From assembly GCA_018303325.1 (NCBI GenBank), contig JAGVYH010000001.1, positions 88,849 to 127,031 on the forward strand: a DNA stretch of 38,183 nt, written 5' to 3'. This DNA is from Candidatus Woesearchaeota archaeon (GTDB lineage: Archaea; Nanobdellota; Nanobdellia; Woesearchaeales; DSVV01). Position numbers and translations under genes: made by a program. The notes under the pieces were generated by a model. The model was given only the letters and a program-made list of their open reading frames with translations, ran no database searches and was not told where the DNA came from. Within the stretch, counting starts at the first letter, position 1. Every line of letters starts with the position of its first letter. This document shows, piece by piece, positions 1-8,846 of this stretch.

Positions 1-1
1 T

Positions 2-1060
2 GATGAAAAGAAAAATAAGAAGATTGAGTCATTGCTGATTATCCCGCAGGTTTCATCTGATATTAACCTCATTGAAAATGTAATAAAAGAGGCAGAAATC
101 ATCTGCAGGAATGTTAATCTCGTCAGAGACCTCGTCAATAAGCCCTCAAATATTTTAACGCCGGAGATATATGCAAAAGTAATAAAAGAAACATTCAGAA
201 AAACTAAAGTAAAAGTTAAGGTTATGGAATTTGATCAAATAAAAAAAGAAAAAATGGGATGCATAATTGGGGTTGGAAAAGGCAGTGAGGAGAAGCCAAA
301 GCTGGTTTTGCTTGCATATACACCGCAGAAATCAAAGAAAACCATTGCTCTCGTCGGCAAAGGAGTTACTTTTGATTCTGGCGGAATAAATCTTAAGCCA
401 TCAAACTATCTTACTAACATGAAAGACGACATGGCAGGAAGCGCAACAGTTGCAGGTGTGATAAAAATTGCTGCTGAATTAAAGCTGCCTGTGAAACTTA
501 TAGGAATAATGCCGTTGGTGGAAAATATGCCTTCTGGTTCTGCATTGAAAACCGGCGACGTCATCTCAGCTGCAAACGGCAAAACTATTGAGGTTGAGAA
601 TACTGACGCAGAAGGCAGGCTTATTTTAGCAGATGCTTTGCATTATGCCTCAACTTCCAAGCCTGATTATATAATTGATATAGCAACATTAACAGGCGCA
701 GCATTAGTTGCGCTTGGCTCAAAATGCACATCTGTTATGGGCAATGACCAGGATTTAGTCAATAATTTAATCAAATCAGGAGAAGAAACACATGAATTAG
801 CATGGCAATTGCCATTGATAAAAGAGTATGAAGACGACATAAAAAGCGATATTGCTGACCTGAAAAATCTGGGCGCTGCAAACGGCGAAGCAGGAACAAT
901 TATAGGCGGCATTTTCCTGAAGAATTTTGTCGGCGAGAATAAATGGGCGCATTTGGACATTGGCGCAACTGTATGGGCAAGTAAAGGCAATTCATACAAC
1001 CCAAAAGGCGCAACAGGAGTGCCTGTGAGAATGCTGATGAGATGGCTGAAGAGTTTGTAG
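2..1060 (+). CDS. pepA: Leucyl aminopeptidase (M17 family), 5' end outside window
   Basis: Cytosolic zinc/manganese exopeptidase that releases N-terminal residues from peptides. The frame is open to the left edge, so only the C-terminal ~352 residues of a protein usually near 500 aa are present; a TTG at 32 is not a credible start. The catalytic-domain blocks are plain: V-G-K-G-V-T-F-D-S-G-G (metal-binding Lys and Asp), D-D-M-A-G-S, and the family signature N-T-D-A-E-G-R-L-I-L-A-D-A-L. The C-terminus looks complete. Followed after about 50 nt by a same-strand gene. The family assignment is secure; the N-terminal domain cannot be judged here. Confidence 0.93.
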   Translation, partial: DEKKNKKIESLLIIPQVSSDINLIENVIKEAEIICRNVNLVRDLVNKPSNILTPEIYAKVIKETFRKTKVKVKVMEFDQIKKEKMGCIIGVGKGSEEKPKLVLLAYTPQKSKKTIALVGKGVTFDSGGINLKPSNYLTNMKDDMAGSATVAGVIKIAAELKLPVKLIGIMPLVENMPSGSALKTGDVISAANGKTIEVENTDAEGRLILADALHYASTSKPDYIIDIATLTGAALVALGSKCTSVMGNDQDLVNNLIKSGEETHELAWQLPLIKEYEDDIKSDIADLKNLGAANGEAGTIIGGIFLKNFVGENKWAHLDIGATVWASKGNSYNPKGATGVPVRMLMRWLKSL

Positions 1061-1112
1061 TTATTGATTTAAAGAGATTATAGTTATTGATATAACTTAG
1101 GGGGTTGACATT

Positions 1113-2657
1113 ATGAAATGGATCTGTGCACAGACAAAGACGCATATTCATGTTTCGCCAATGGCGCATTGTATTGGTATTATCTACAGCGATACAATGA
1201 AAAAGGTTCTGGGTGGAATTTCATTCAAAGATACTATCGCGTTTTATAAAGACAGAGTGATGTACTGGTATGCCATGAAAGATGCATTAGATAAAGCTGC
1301 GCAAAAAGCATTTTCCATTGTAAAGAAAGATCCAGAGTATCTTCACAAATTAAGAAAAAAGTTTATTGAATCAGTGCCTCTGCTGGTTGAATTTTCACTA
1401 AAATTTTATAAAGCAGACCTTTCAAAAAAGAGCAACAAAGAATTGTGGGAATCATATCTTAAGTACATTAATCTTTACGACGAGATTTATACATATGGAG
1501 AGCCAATTACATTAGGATTAAATGAGAGTTTAGGCAGTTACCTACAGAAATATCTTACAACAAAGACTGCAAATAAAAAAGAGCTTACAGAATATTATAA
1601 TCTGCTTGTCTCACCGCAGGAAATGTCTTTCATTAAAAGAGAAGATAGGGATCTTCTTAAGATAGCAATGATTATTAAGAAAAATAAAGAATTATTAAAC
1701 CTATTTGTGACACAAGATATACCAAAAATAAAAACCCAGTTAAAAAAAGAAAAAAAAGAATATGGCGTTAATTGTACAGTTAATAATTTTATCAACAAAC
1801 ATACAAATGAATATGAATGGGTTCCGTTTGACTATGGTGTATCAACATGGAGCAAGGATTATTTCTTGAATACATTAAAGGCGATGTTAAAAGATGGAAA
1901 TATTGAAGAAAGGCTTAGAAAAACAAAGGAATACTTTAAAAACCTTGTCAATAATCAAAAGATAATAGCAAAGAAGTTGGATATTGACATTAATCATCAA
2001 AAGTTATTTGTTGCGTTAAGAGACTGCGCATTTTTGATGGATTATAAAAAAGAGGAATTTACTAAATCTCATTTATATATCATGCCGCTTATGGGGGAAA
2101 TTGGCAAGAGATTAGGGCTAACAACAATTGAAGCAAGATATTTGCTGCCCGACGAGACAAAGAAATATTTGCTTAGCAGCAAAAAGCCAAATAGGGAGAA
2201 AATTCAATCAAGAACAAAGCGTTGTCTAGTTTATTGGAAAGGTAGAACTGCAAAGATTTATGAATCTGAAGAAGCACAGAAGAAGTTTGACTCTTTAATG
2301 AAAGAAGAAATTGAAGCAGGAGCAGACGCAATAAAGATTGATGGAATTATTGCTTCACCTGGCAGGGCAGTTGGCAGAGTTAAGGTTGTATTAAATCCAC
2401 GCGATATTTATAAGGTTCACAAAAATGATATCCTTGTTGCAGTTATGACTTCACCTGATTATGTTATAGGTATGAAAAAAGCAGCAGCAATTATAACCGA
2501 TGAAGGCGGTATAACCTGCCATGCAGCAATTGTTTCAAGAGAGTTAGGCATTCCTTGTGTTGTGGGAACAAAAATTGCAACAAAATATCTGAAAAATAAT
2601 GAAGTAATAGAGGTTAATGCCAATCATGGTTCAGTGAGGATATTGAAGAAGAGTTAG
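1113..2657 (+). CDS. Phosphohistidine-swivelling (PEP-utiliser) domain protein
   Basis: 514 aa. The last ~110 residues form a PEP-utilising-enzyme mobile domain: G-I-I-A-S-P-G-R-A-V-G, then T-D-E-G-G-I-T-C-H-A-A-I-V-S-R-E-L-G-I-P, whose His is the phosphorylatable residue in PEP synthase, PPDK and enzyme I. The first ~390 residues are helical and charged and show neither an ATP-grasp nor a PEP-binding barrel. It is therefore not a full PEP synthase but a swivelling domain on an unrecognised N-terminal region; substrate unknown. Start chosen at ATG 1113 because a GGGGG run (1099-1103) lies upstream at ribosome-binding distance. Confidence 0.75.
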   Translation: MKWICAQTKTHIHVSPMAHCIGIIYSDTMKKVLGGISFKDTIAFYKDRVMYWYAMKDALDKAAQKAFSIVKKDPEYLHKLRKKFIESVPLLVEFSLKFYKADLSKKSNKELWESYLKYINLYDEIYTYGEPITLGLNESLGSYLQKYLTTKTANKKELTEYYNLLVSPQEMSFIKREDRDLLKIAMIIKKNKELLNLFVTQDIPKIKTQLKKEKKEYGVNCTVNNFINKHTNEYEWVPFDYGVSTWSKDYFLNTLKAMLKDGNIEERLRKTKEYFKNLVNNQKIIAKKLDIDINHQKLFVALRDCAFLMDYKKEEFTKSHLYIMPLMGEIGKRLGLTTIEARYLLPDETKKYLLSSKKPNREKIQSRTKRCLVYWKGRTAKIYESEEAQKKFDSLMKEEIEAGADAIKIDGIIASPGRAVGRVKVVLNPRDIYKVHKNDILVAVMTSPDYVIGMKKAAAIITDEGGITCHAAIVSRELGIPCVVGTKIATKYLKNNEVIEVNANHGSVRILKKS

Positions 2658-2783
2658 ATGAAATATCTTGTTTTAGTTTTACACAATCCAAAAATTTTGT
2701 AAAATAGTTATAGAAAAGTGTTTTTGTCAAAAAAAAGCAAAAAATATATAAATACTAAAATTATAACAGATCATATCTTAGTA

Positions 2784-2818
2784 TATACTAAAATTTAAAC
2801 AATTGAAATTTTAGTATA
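2784..2818. repeat. Perfect 13-bp inverted repeat
   Basis: TATACTAAAATTT (2784-2796), 9-nt loop, AAATTTTAGTATA (2806-2818). It lies between the PEP-utiliser and the ATPase gene, just upstream of a TATA-like stretch at 2824-2835. The CTAAAA/TTTTAG core recurs in the palindrome at 33136-33175. It could be an operator, a terminator or one of the scattered palindromic repeats of this genome. Confidence 0.7.
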
Positions 2819-2871
2819 AATTCATATATATAAATTAAGAAAAATTAATAACGAAAGATAATGAAAAATGG

Positions 2872-4152
2872 ATGAGTAAGGGTTGTAAAATGCTGCCGAG
2901 AAAAATATTCAAAGAATTAGAAAAGCAAATGAAAGATAGAAAAATCTCTTTTCTTATTGGCCCAAGACAGGTTGGTAAGACCACGCTGCTTAAAGCGCTT
3001 TTTGAAGAGGCAGCTAAAACCAATAATTGCATATTTATAGACTTAGATATAATTACTAATTACGAGAAGGTAAGCACCTTTGAAAATTTAGTGAATACAC
3101 TTAAATTGAACGGATATAAAGAAAATCAGAAGACGTTCACTTATTTATTCTTAGACGAATTCCAAAGATACCCTAAGTTAGCGCTTATCATGAAGAATGT
3201 TTATGATAATCTTACAAATGTAAAAATTTATGCCTCTGGCTCATCATCAATACTGATAAAAGACCAAGTTCAGGAATCATTGGCAGGCAGGAAAAAGATT
3301 AATGAGATTTATCCGTTAGATTTTGAAGAAGTTTTGTGGTTTAAAGGCAATAAAAAGTTAATTGAAGCATTTATTAATTCAAGGAAATTAAACGGCGATG
3401 AGTTAAATAAAGTATTGAAAGAGTTGAATGAACTATTAAAAGAATTCTTAATATTTGGCGGGTATCCTGAAGTAGTTCTAAAAGAAAAAAAAGAGGAGAA
3501 AATAGGGGTTTTAGAAAGCATTTTTGACCTTTATGTAAAAAAAGACCTTGTAGATTACATGAAAATAGAGAAAATATTGAATATGAAAAAGCTGATTGAA
3601 GTATTGGCTGTGAATAATGCCCAAAAAATAAAATATGAAGAGATATCTCATGCAACATCGCTTAGTTTTTTAGAGATAAAAGAGTATATTGAAATATTGA
3701 AAGAAACTTATTTAATACAGATACTAAAGCCCTTTTATACAAACAAAAATAAGGAACTTGTAAAAATACCAAAAGTATATTTCATGGATAATGGTGTAAG
3801 AAATTATTTTATTAAAAACTTTAATGAGTTAAGCTTAAGAAATGATGCTGGGTTTTTGTTTGAAAGTTTTATAATCATGGAATTGCTTAAAAAGAAGGTT
3901 AAAGAACTTAAATTCTGGCAGGGTAAAAATGGTGAAGAAGTGGATATAATAATAGATAATATTTCCTATCAGATACCAATCGAAGTAAAATTTAAATCAA
4001 ACCTTAAAAATGAAGATTTTAGCGGGATAAATACATATCTTAAAGAATATCCAAAAACAAAGAAGACATATCTTGTAAACTTAAGCGCGCAAAAAACAAT
4101 AAAAAAGATTCACCTGCTTCTTCCATATTGTATTAATAAAGTAAAAGCGTAG
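2872..4152 (+). CDS. AAA-type ATPase with DUF4143 domain
   Basis: 426 aa. P-loop G-P-R-Q-V-G-K-T-T-L near residue 30 and Walker B Y-L-F-L-D-E-F-Q-R near residue 102, followed by a C-terminal DUF4143-like region with F-M-D-N-G-V-R-N and E-V-D-I-I-I...I-P-I-E-V-K-F, a nuclease-like fold remnant. This AAA_14/DUF4143 architecture is abundant in archaea, often in multi-copy; its role is not settled and links to mobile elements or DNA binding are only suggested. The start could be ATG 2872 or ATG 2890 (MLPRKIF). The gene stands alone, with TATA-like A/T at 2824-2835. Confidence 0.88.
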   Translation: MSKGCKMLPRKIFKELEKQMKDRKISFLIGPRQVGKTTLLKALFEEAAKTNNCIFIDLDIITNYEKVSTFENLVNTLKLNGYKENQKTFTYLFLDEFQRYPKLALIMKNVYDNLTNVKIYASGSSSILIKDQVQESLAGRKKINEIYPLDFEEVLWFKGNKKLIEAFINSRKLNGDELNKVLKELNELLKEFLIFGGYPEVVLKEKKEEKIGVLESIFDLYVKKDLVDYMKIEKILNMKKLIEVLAVNNAQKIKYEEISHATSLSFLEIKEYIEILKETYLIQILKPFYTNKNKELVKIPKVYFMDNGVRNYFIKNFNELSLRNDAGFLFESFIIMELLKKKVKELKFWQGKNGEEVDIIIDNISYQIPIEVKFKSNLKNEDFSGINTYLKEYPKTKKTYLVNLSAQKTIKKIHLLLPYCINKVKA

Positions 4153-4272
4153 CGTCTAATTTTCCAGACAAATGACATAAAGAACTTTTATAAACCAATC
4201 AGATTTCCCTTTCTTCATGAACTGTATTACAGAGCATCTAGCACAATTAAATCTTTCATTTAATATTTATGA

Positions 4273-4407
4273 CCAAGCTCTTCTGCTTCTTTCATTAGTA
4301 ATCAAACAAACTCCTGCTTTCTTTCAAGTTAATAACTTTCATCAATAATCAAACAAACTCGTCTGCTTCTTCTCACTAATAGTCAAATAGGCTTGTCTGC
4401 TTCTTCC
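4273..4407 (-). repeat. Degenerate tandem copies of the polB 3' end (PIP-box coding)
   Basis: Downstream of the polB stop the last ~33 bp of the gene are repeated. Copy 1 (4376-4407) is the real terminus, K-K-Q-T-S-L-F-D-Y-stop. Copy 2 (4342-4374), in another frame, reads E-K-K-Q-T-S-L-F-D-Y-stop. Copy 3 (4295-4325) carries a 2-nt deletion but still reads R-S-L-F-D-Y-stop. A weaker fourth copy may lie at 4273-4293. Copies 1 and 2 are 34 bp apart. The rest of 4153-4300 shows nothing recognisable. Confidence 0.8.
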
Positions 4408-7400
4408 CGCTGATTAAATCATCAAAGTTTTGGTTAAAAAATACAAGAATGCTGTCAGCAATCGGTTTTAACTGTTTTTCAGTATAATGCTCGTAATCTA
4501 TTTTTGATTTCAGCTTTTGTATTGGTTCTGGACCTTTTTCAGTTAATACATACTCTATTATTGTGCTGTCAATCTTATCCAATAATCTTGCTGCTTTCAC
4601 ATGAGGCGGCGTTGTTTTTGTATATTCATCCACGCCTTTTCTCAGTTCTTTTTTATAGACGAGAAGTTCGTCATATTTTCCTTTTTTCAGGTCTTTGACA
4701 AAATTAATGACATATTCGCTGACCTCTTTATTATTAAATATTCTATTCAACAATTCAACCTGGAAAACTTTTGCAAGTTCTGTCCAGTCCCTTCTTACAA
4801 ATTCCATGCCGACAAAATCAAGTTTTTCTGTTATTTTGCCATGCTCATCTTTCTTGATAATGAGTCCAGCGTATCTTTTTTTCGCGCCTACATCAACGCC
4901 TCTTAATTTGGGCATAATAAACTTTCTGTACACCTTTTCATACTGCAGTTCTAGGAAACTTGGCATTTTATACCATTCCTTGACAGTCTTAGCCCAAAAT
5001 TCAGTTATCTCGTCTTGAATTTTCTTTCCTGTCTTATCTGCATCTTCGAGTGATTTTGTTTTGGTTAACACAAAAATACTATCAGTATCTCCATAAATTA
5101 CTGTATAGCCCATCTCTTCAACTTTTTTCGCTGTTTCCTGCACAATATACCTGCCGTAACTGGTTATTGCATTTGCTATATCAAGATTAAAAAATCTGCA
5201 GAAAGGATTGGCGAGTGCTCCATAGAAAGATTGCCCACATACATTAAATCTGTAATTTCTTCCTGCAACAATTGTATGATATGGTTCTACTTCAACACAA
5301 TAAACATTACGATTATATTTCTCTCTACCAAAAATTCTATATTTACTTAAATATGGTGCCTTTCCTCTATTAGTTGTTATTAATGTTCTATAAATCTTAG
5401 ATTTACCTTTTTCTTCGAAAATATATCCTTTTTTTCCAATATGAATTAATAATCTAATAAAATCCTCGCAAAGGAGCTTGTTTACACTAGAATATCTACG
5501 CCCATCTGCATCACCATCCCCTTTCATTAAAGTATTATGTAAATGTATTAATAGAGAATGATCCAAAGAAAAAACCCACTGAGGAATTCTCTTTTTGTGG
5601 CTCCCATGACCAATTTCTTTTAATAATACTTTAGCAATTATTTCATTTGAGATAGTAACTGTTTTCTTTCCTATGGAATATTTAAACCCCATTCTATCAA
5701 AAAGATTGATAATCTCTTTTCTGTATTTAACATTCTGTTGAGTAATTGTTATTGCATGGGTTATACCTCTCCAAGAAACTTTCCCTTGATAAAATCGAGG
5801 AGTGGAGATATAAATGTGCCCTTCAGAGATGTACCAACCTAAAAATTGGAGCCAATCACTCATAAAATATACTTGTGAGATAGTACTATGTTTTCTATCT
5901 TTCTGTAATCCATGTTGTTTTATTTTATAACTTATACCCAATTCTTTGCATTTCTCTTTTAAATCAAAAATATCTGTTTTTTGCCCTTCTATTTTATTAA
6001 TGCTGGGCAGCCAACCTTTAATTAATGTTCTTGACATCTCCTCAGCTTCTTTCCACAAATAACCATATTCATTATGTATTAGAAATCTATGATTAGGCGT
6101 CACTAAATAATCAACATGTTTTGTGTGAAGTTTAATTAAGTATGAATTATAATTATATTTGTATAACTTGGTAACGGGCATTAATTCCAAGTTCTCTGTT
6201 TCTGGATTAAACGTGTAAACTAATTCTCCTTTTTTTACAGATTTAATTAATTTTATTCCATTTGATGTTAAAATTTGTGTATCGTCTGAGAAACAGTTCA
6301 TACTTATTTTGATGGCATTGCTTGTAATTTTATCTTTCTTTTTCTTTGCCTTGTCCCTCATATCCCATAAATATTGAATTATAGACGGCAGAATGCCTGT
6401 TTTTTTAAAAAATCGTGCTTTGTTAGGCGCAATAATCTCTCCTTTTTCGCCTTTTTTTGTAATTGTATCTGTCCCTGAATCAAAAGAATATGGATCAATA
6501 TTGAATGTCCTGATAATACTTGGATACAGGCTCTTGAAATCAAGAACAATAACATAATCATAAATTCCTGGTGATGATTCACGGACAAAGCCGCCTTTAA
6601 TCCTTTCTCCTCTTTCGCCGTATTTTGAAGTTGGGCATACTAATCCTTGTTTCTTTGTTTCTCTTAAATACATTGAATCTAAACTGGCAATGGATGCGCT
6701 TACTCTGTCAAGCTGCATTCCTGTCAATGTTGACCTGTGAATGTAAAGCCGAACTAATTCTTTTTTTTCAAGGATATCATAAACCAGCTTGGCATCCTCA
6801 AGATTGTAATCAACAACCTTTTGAGGCTCTGTCTTGTAAAGTTTCATGACTTCTGCGCCCCTATTGTCGCCTTTTATGAGTTTGCCCCTTCCAAGAATAC
6901 TTTGCGCTGCTGTTTCAAGCTTGTAATCTTCGAGGGCAATAAATGAGCTTCTCATCATAGCCATACCGTCTAAAACCTGTCTTCCAGCAATATCAGCTGT
7001 GCTCTCCTTAAAAAAATCATGTTGAATCTTTAATGATGATTCCCATTCTGCTCTTCCGAGAACAAAAGGTAGGTTATGTACTCTAAATCTTTCTCGAATA
7101 ACTGCAAAATCAAAATCAATCACGTTCCATCCTGTAATAATGTCAGGATCAAGCTCTTGTATCTTTTCTTTAAAATATTCAAGCATTGCTTTTTCGTTGT
7201 CAAAACACATTGCATTTTTTAGCTTGCCTTTTTTCGTTTCATCATATGTAATCAATACTTTTTTGTAGTTTTCTGTGTATAACGAAATAGAAATAATTTC
7301 TGGAGAAGTTTCATTATCCTCATGTTTATTGCTCTCATTTTTGTTATTTTCAGTTTTGTTAGTCCCTGTTTTATTTGTACAATTCTTATTAATAGCATTC

Positions 7401-7912
7401 TCACTAGTTTCAATATCAATAGAAAGCACATTTAAGTTAGGTTCATATTTGATAGTTTGTGAAACAGGTTCAAAATAAGGATTTTCATAAATCCTATTGA
7501 CAAAATTTCCTTTTTTATATTCTCCTTTTATGGTTGTAACGCCTTTTATCTCGTTGTCAATCATGAACCTGTAAACAAACCTGACATCTGCTTCATAGCA
7601 TTCAATTTTCTCTGCGTCTAATTGCTCCCTTAGCTTTGGAACATCTGAAGGCAGGTTCAGAATAATCTTTACAACTTCTTCATCGTCGAAGTTTTTGATC
7701 TTCTCCCTGCCTGTTTTGTCTGTTTCAAAGGGAATATTAGATTTATCTGCAGTTTTTTTTGCCTTATCAAGTTCGCTCTTCTTAATCCAAAAATACGGCT
7801 GGAAATGATTTATCGTGAGAAAACTTTCTCCATTTTCAAGCCTGCCAAATAAATAAACATATGCTGTATTATTAATTATTCTGTATGTTGGGTATACGAT
7901 GAAGGCTTTCAT
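4376..7912 (-). CDS. polB: Family-B DNA polymerase with in-frame intein
   Basis: 1178-aa precursor; removing the 355-aa intein leaves 823 aa, normal for archaeal PolB. Exonuclease motifs: ExoI D166-I-E, ExoII N-V-I-D-F-D, ExoIII Y-N-L-E-D-A. Polymerase motifs: A D458-F-K-S-L-Y-P-S-I-I, B N-S-F-Y-G (split by the intein), C Y-G-D942-T-D-S. The C-terminus Q-T-S-L-F-D-Y (1172-1178) is a PCNA-interacting PIP box. Just after ExoI, about residues 172-203 form an Asn/Lys/Thr-rich low-complexity insert unusual for the family. Probable replicative or repair polymerase. The upstream promoter region is occupied by a palindrome array whose first hairpin starts 21 bp from the ATG. Confidence 0.97.
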   Translation of the reverse strand: MKAFIVYPTYRIINNTAYVYLFGRLENGESFLTINHFQPYFWIKKSELDKAKKTADKSNIPFETDKTGREKIKNFDDEEVVKIILNLPSDVPKLREQLDAEKIECYEADVRFVYRFMIDNEIKGVTTIKGEYKKGNFVNRIYENPYFEPVSQTIKYEPNLNVLSIDIETSENAINKNCTNKTGTNKTENNKNESNKHEDNETSPEIISISLYTENYKKVLITYDETKKGKLKNAMCFDNEKAMLEYFKEKIQELDPDIITGWNVIDFDFAVIRERFRVHNLPFVLGRAEWESSLKIQHDFFKESTADIAGRQVLDGMAMMRSSFIALEDYKLETAAQSILGRGKLIKGDNRGAEVMKLYKTEPQKVVDYNLEDAKLVYDILEKKELVRLYIHRSTLTGMQLDRVSASIASLDSMYLRETKKQGLVCPTSKYGERGERIKGGFVRESSPGIYDYVIVLDFKSLYPSIIRTFNIDPYSFDSGTDTITKKGEKGEIIAPNKARFFKKTGILPSIIQYLWDMRDKAKKKKDKITSNAIKISMNCFSDDTQILTSNGIKLIKSVKKGELVYTFNPETENLELMPVTKLYKYNYNSYLIKLHTKHVDYLVTPNHRFLIHNEYGYLWKEAEEMSRTLIKGWLPSINKIEGQKTDIFDLKEKCKELGISYKIKQHGLQKDRKHSTISQVYFMSDWLQFLGWYISEGHIYISTPRFYQGKVSWRGITHAITITQQNVKYRKEIINLFDRMGFKYSIGKKTVTISNEIIAKVLLKEIGHGSHKKRIPQWVFSLDHSLLIHLHNTLMKGDGDADGRRYSSVNKLLCEDFIRLLIHIGKKGYIFEEKGKSKIYRTLITTNRGKAPYLSKYRIFGREKYNRNVYCVEVEPYHTIVAGRNYRFNVCGQSFYGALANPFCRFFNLDIANAITSYGRYIVQETAKKVEEMGYTVIYGDTDSIFVLTKTKSLEDADKTGKKIQDEITEFWAKTVKEWYKMPSFLELQYEKVYRKFIMPKLRGVDVGAKKRYAGLIIKKDEHGKITEKLDFVGMEFVRRDWTELAKVFQVELLNRIFNNKEVSEYVINFVKDLKKGKYDELLVYKKELRKGVDEYTKTTPPHVKAARLLDKIDSTIIEYVLTEKGPEPIQKLKSKIDYEHYTEKQLKPIADSILVFFNQNFDDLISGKKQTSLFDY
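5231..6295 (-). other. PolB intein with LAGLIDADG homing endonuclease
   Basis: Residues 540-894 of the PolB precursor. It starts at Cys540 (C-F-S-D-D-T-Q-I-L) directly after N539 of polymerase motif B; the C-extein starts with Ser895 (S-F-Y-G-A-L). Hint block B is T-P-N-H-R-F and block F V-E-P-Y-H-T-I-V-A-G. Two DOD endonuclease motifs are visible, F-L-G-W-Y-I-S-E-G-H and L-M-K-G-D-G-D-A-D-G, both with their acidic residue, so the endonuclease may be active. The C-terminal junction is atypical: Gly-Gln where most inteins have His-Asn. Confidence 0.95.
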
Positions 7913-7932
7913 GGTTTATTCATAATATAATG

Positions 7933-8212
7933 GTGGACTTTAATATTCTTATCCTTTTAGTTAAAGTCCACGAATAACGAACGAACTAAATCACATTATC
8001 TTTATTAGTTTAGTTCGTTCAATGTGTAGTAACTAACCTTATATTTGTGTATTATTCGTGTTAGTTACTACATTTGTCGGACATAACAAATTGATATAAG
8101 TAATTATGTCCGACATTATAACAAACCCATAAAACATTATTATTAAAATTTAGTGTGTTTGTTACATATAGTCACGGAACTACGTATATGATTATTAATG
8201 TCCGTGACTATA
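7933..8212. repeat. Array of six adjacent palindromes
   Basis: The ~390-bp gap between polB and the HEPN gene holds six hairpins in a row, 2-7 nt apart: 7933-7971 (GTGGACTTTAA arms), 7979-8020 (GAACGAACTAAA), 8025-8072 (TGTAGTAACTAAC), 8075-8115 (TGTCGGACATAA), 8119-8164 (TAACAAAC, extended by two further pairs) and 8167-8212 (TATAGTCACGGA). Arms are 8-13 bp, loops 17-30 nt and AT-rich. Arms differ from one hairpin to the next, so this is not a simple tandem repeat. Hairpins 1, 4, 5 and 6 have relatives elsewhere in the window. Positions 8213-8306 hold only A/T-rich sequence. Confidence 0.9.
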
Positions 8213-8306
8213 ATTTACTGTTTGTATATCTTGTTGATTTAATAATCTTTTCATATTTAACATGAATACTACACAAAAAGATATATTTTATTTATGATTA
8301 TAGATT

Positions 8307-8846
8307 TTATTTTAGGTTTAATAATAATTTTCTCATTTCTAACATGAACATACTTGCTCTTTTAAGTGAAGTCTTTGCTTTTTGCTCTTGAATGTTTTCA
8401 GTCATATCATACTGGAAACTAGATCTTTTGTTCATCTCCTGCTCATAAAAGGTTATAAGCTCTTCTGATTTAATTGAGGCTATTTCCAATGCGTCATTTT
8501 TTGCATTTTCATATTCTTCAATCATATCTTTCTTTATCTTGTCCATCACAAGTACTATAAGTGCATCATAAGTGACTTTATGCACTATTTGTGTTCCTGT
8601 TTTATAACCAAGCTCCAACAAAACTGCATTTGCCATATAAAACATAGAATAATATGACATCACAACTATCCACAGATATGGTTTTAATTGACTATTTATA
8701 TTTTGTTCTGCAAGCCTTAATGATAAATCTGCATTTTTAAGATACATTGATTTTGCAGTCTCATTTTTTTCTTTTTTAATAAGCCCTTGCTCCAAGTATT
8801 GTGAAAAGCTTTGCTGCGCTTCTTTTTTTCGTTTTGCATCTATCAT
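8307..8846 (-). CDS. HEPN-domain protein, toxin-like partner of the MNT gene
   Basis: 179 aa, mostly helical. The central block W-I-V-V-M-S-Y-Y-S-M-F-Y-M-A-N-A-V-L-L-E-L-G is typical of HEPN proteins of the UPF0332 kind (Y-Y-a-M-F-h-A-a-r-a-L-L). Its ATG follows directly on the stop codon of the nucleotidyltransferase gene, the standard HEPN/MNT pairing of type VII toxin-antitoxin modules. The RNase motif R-x4-6-H is not evident; the nearest match is R141-S-S-F-Q-Y-D, so RNase activity is uncertain. Possible role: RNA-targeting toxin neutralised by AMPylation from its partner. Confidence 0.75.
   Translation of the reverse strand: MIDAKRKKEAQQSFSQYLEQGLIKKEKNETAKSMYLKNADLSLRLAEQNINSQLKPYLWIVVMSYYSMFYMANAVLLELGYKTGTQIVHKVTYDALIVLVMDKIKKDMIEEYENAKNDALEIASIKSEELITFYEQEMNKRSSFQYDMTENIQEQKAKTSLKRASMFMLEMRKLLLNLK

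Noticed and set aside
7933-8212. A CRISPR array
   Set aside because: No repeat is constant between units; each palindrome has its own arms, and no cas gene is in the window.
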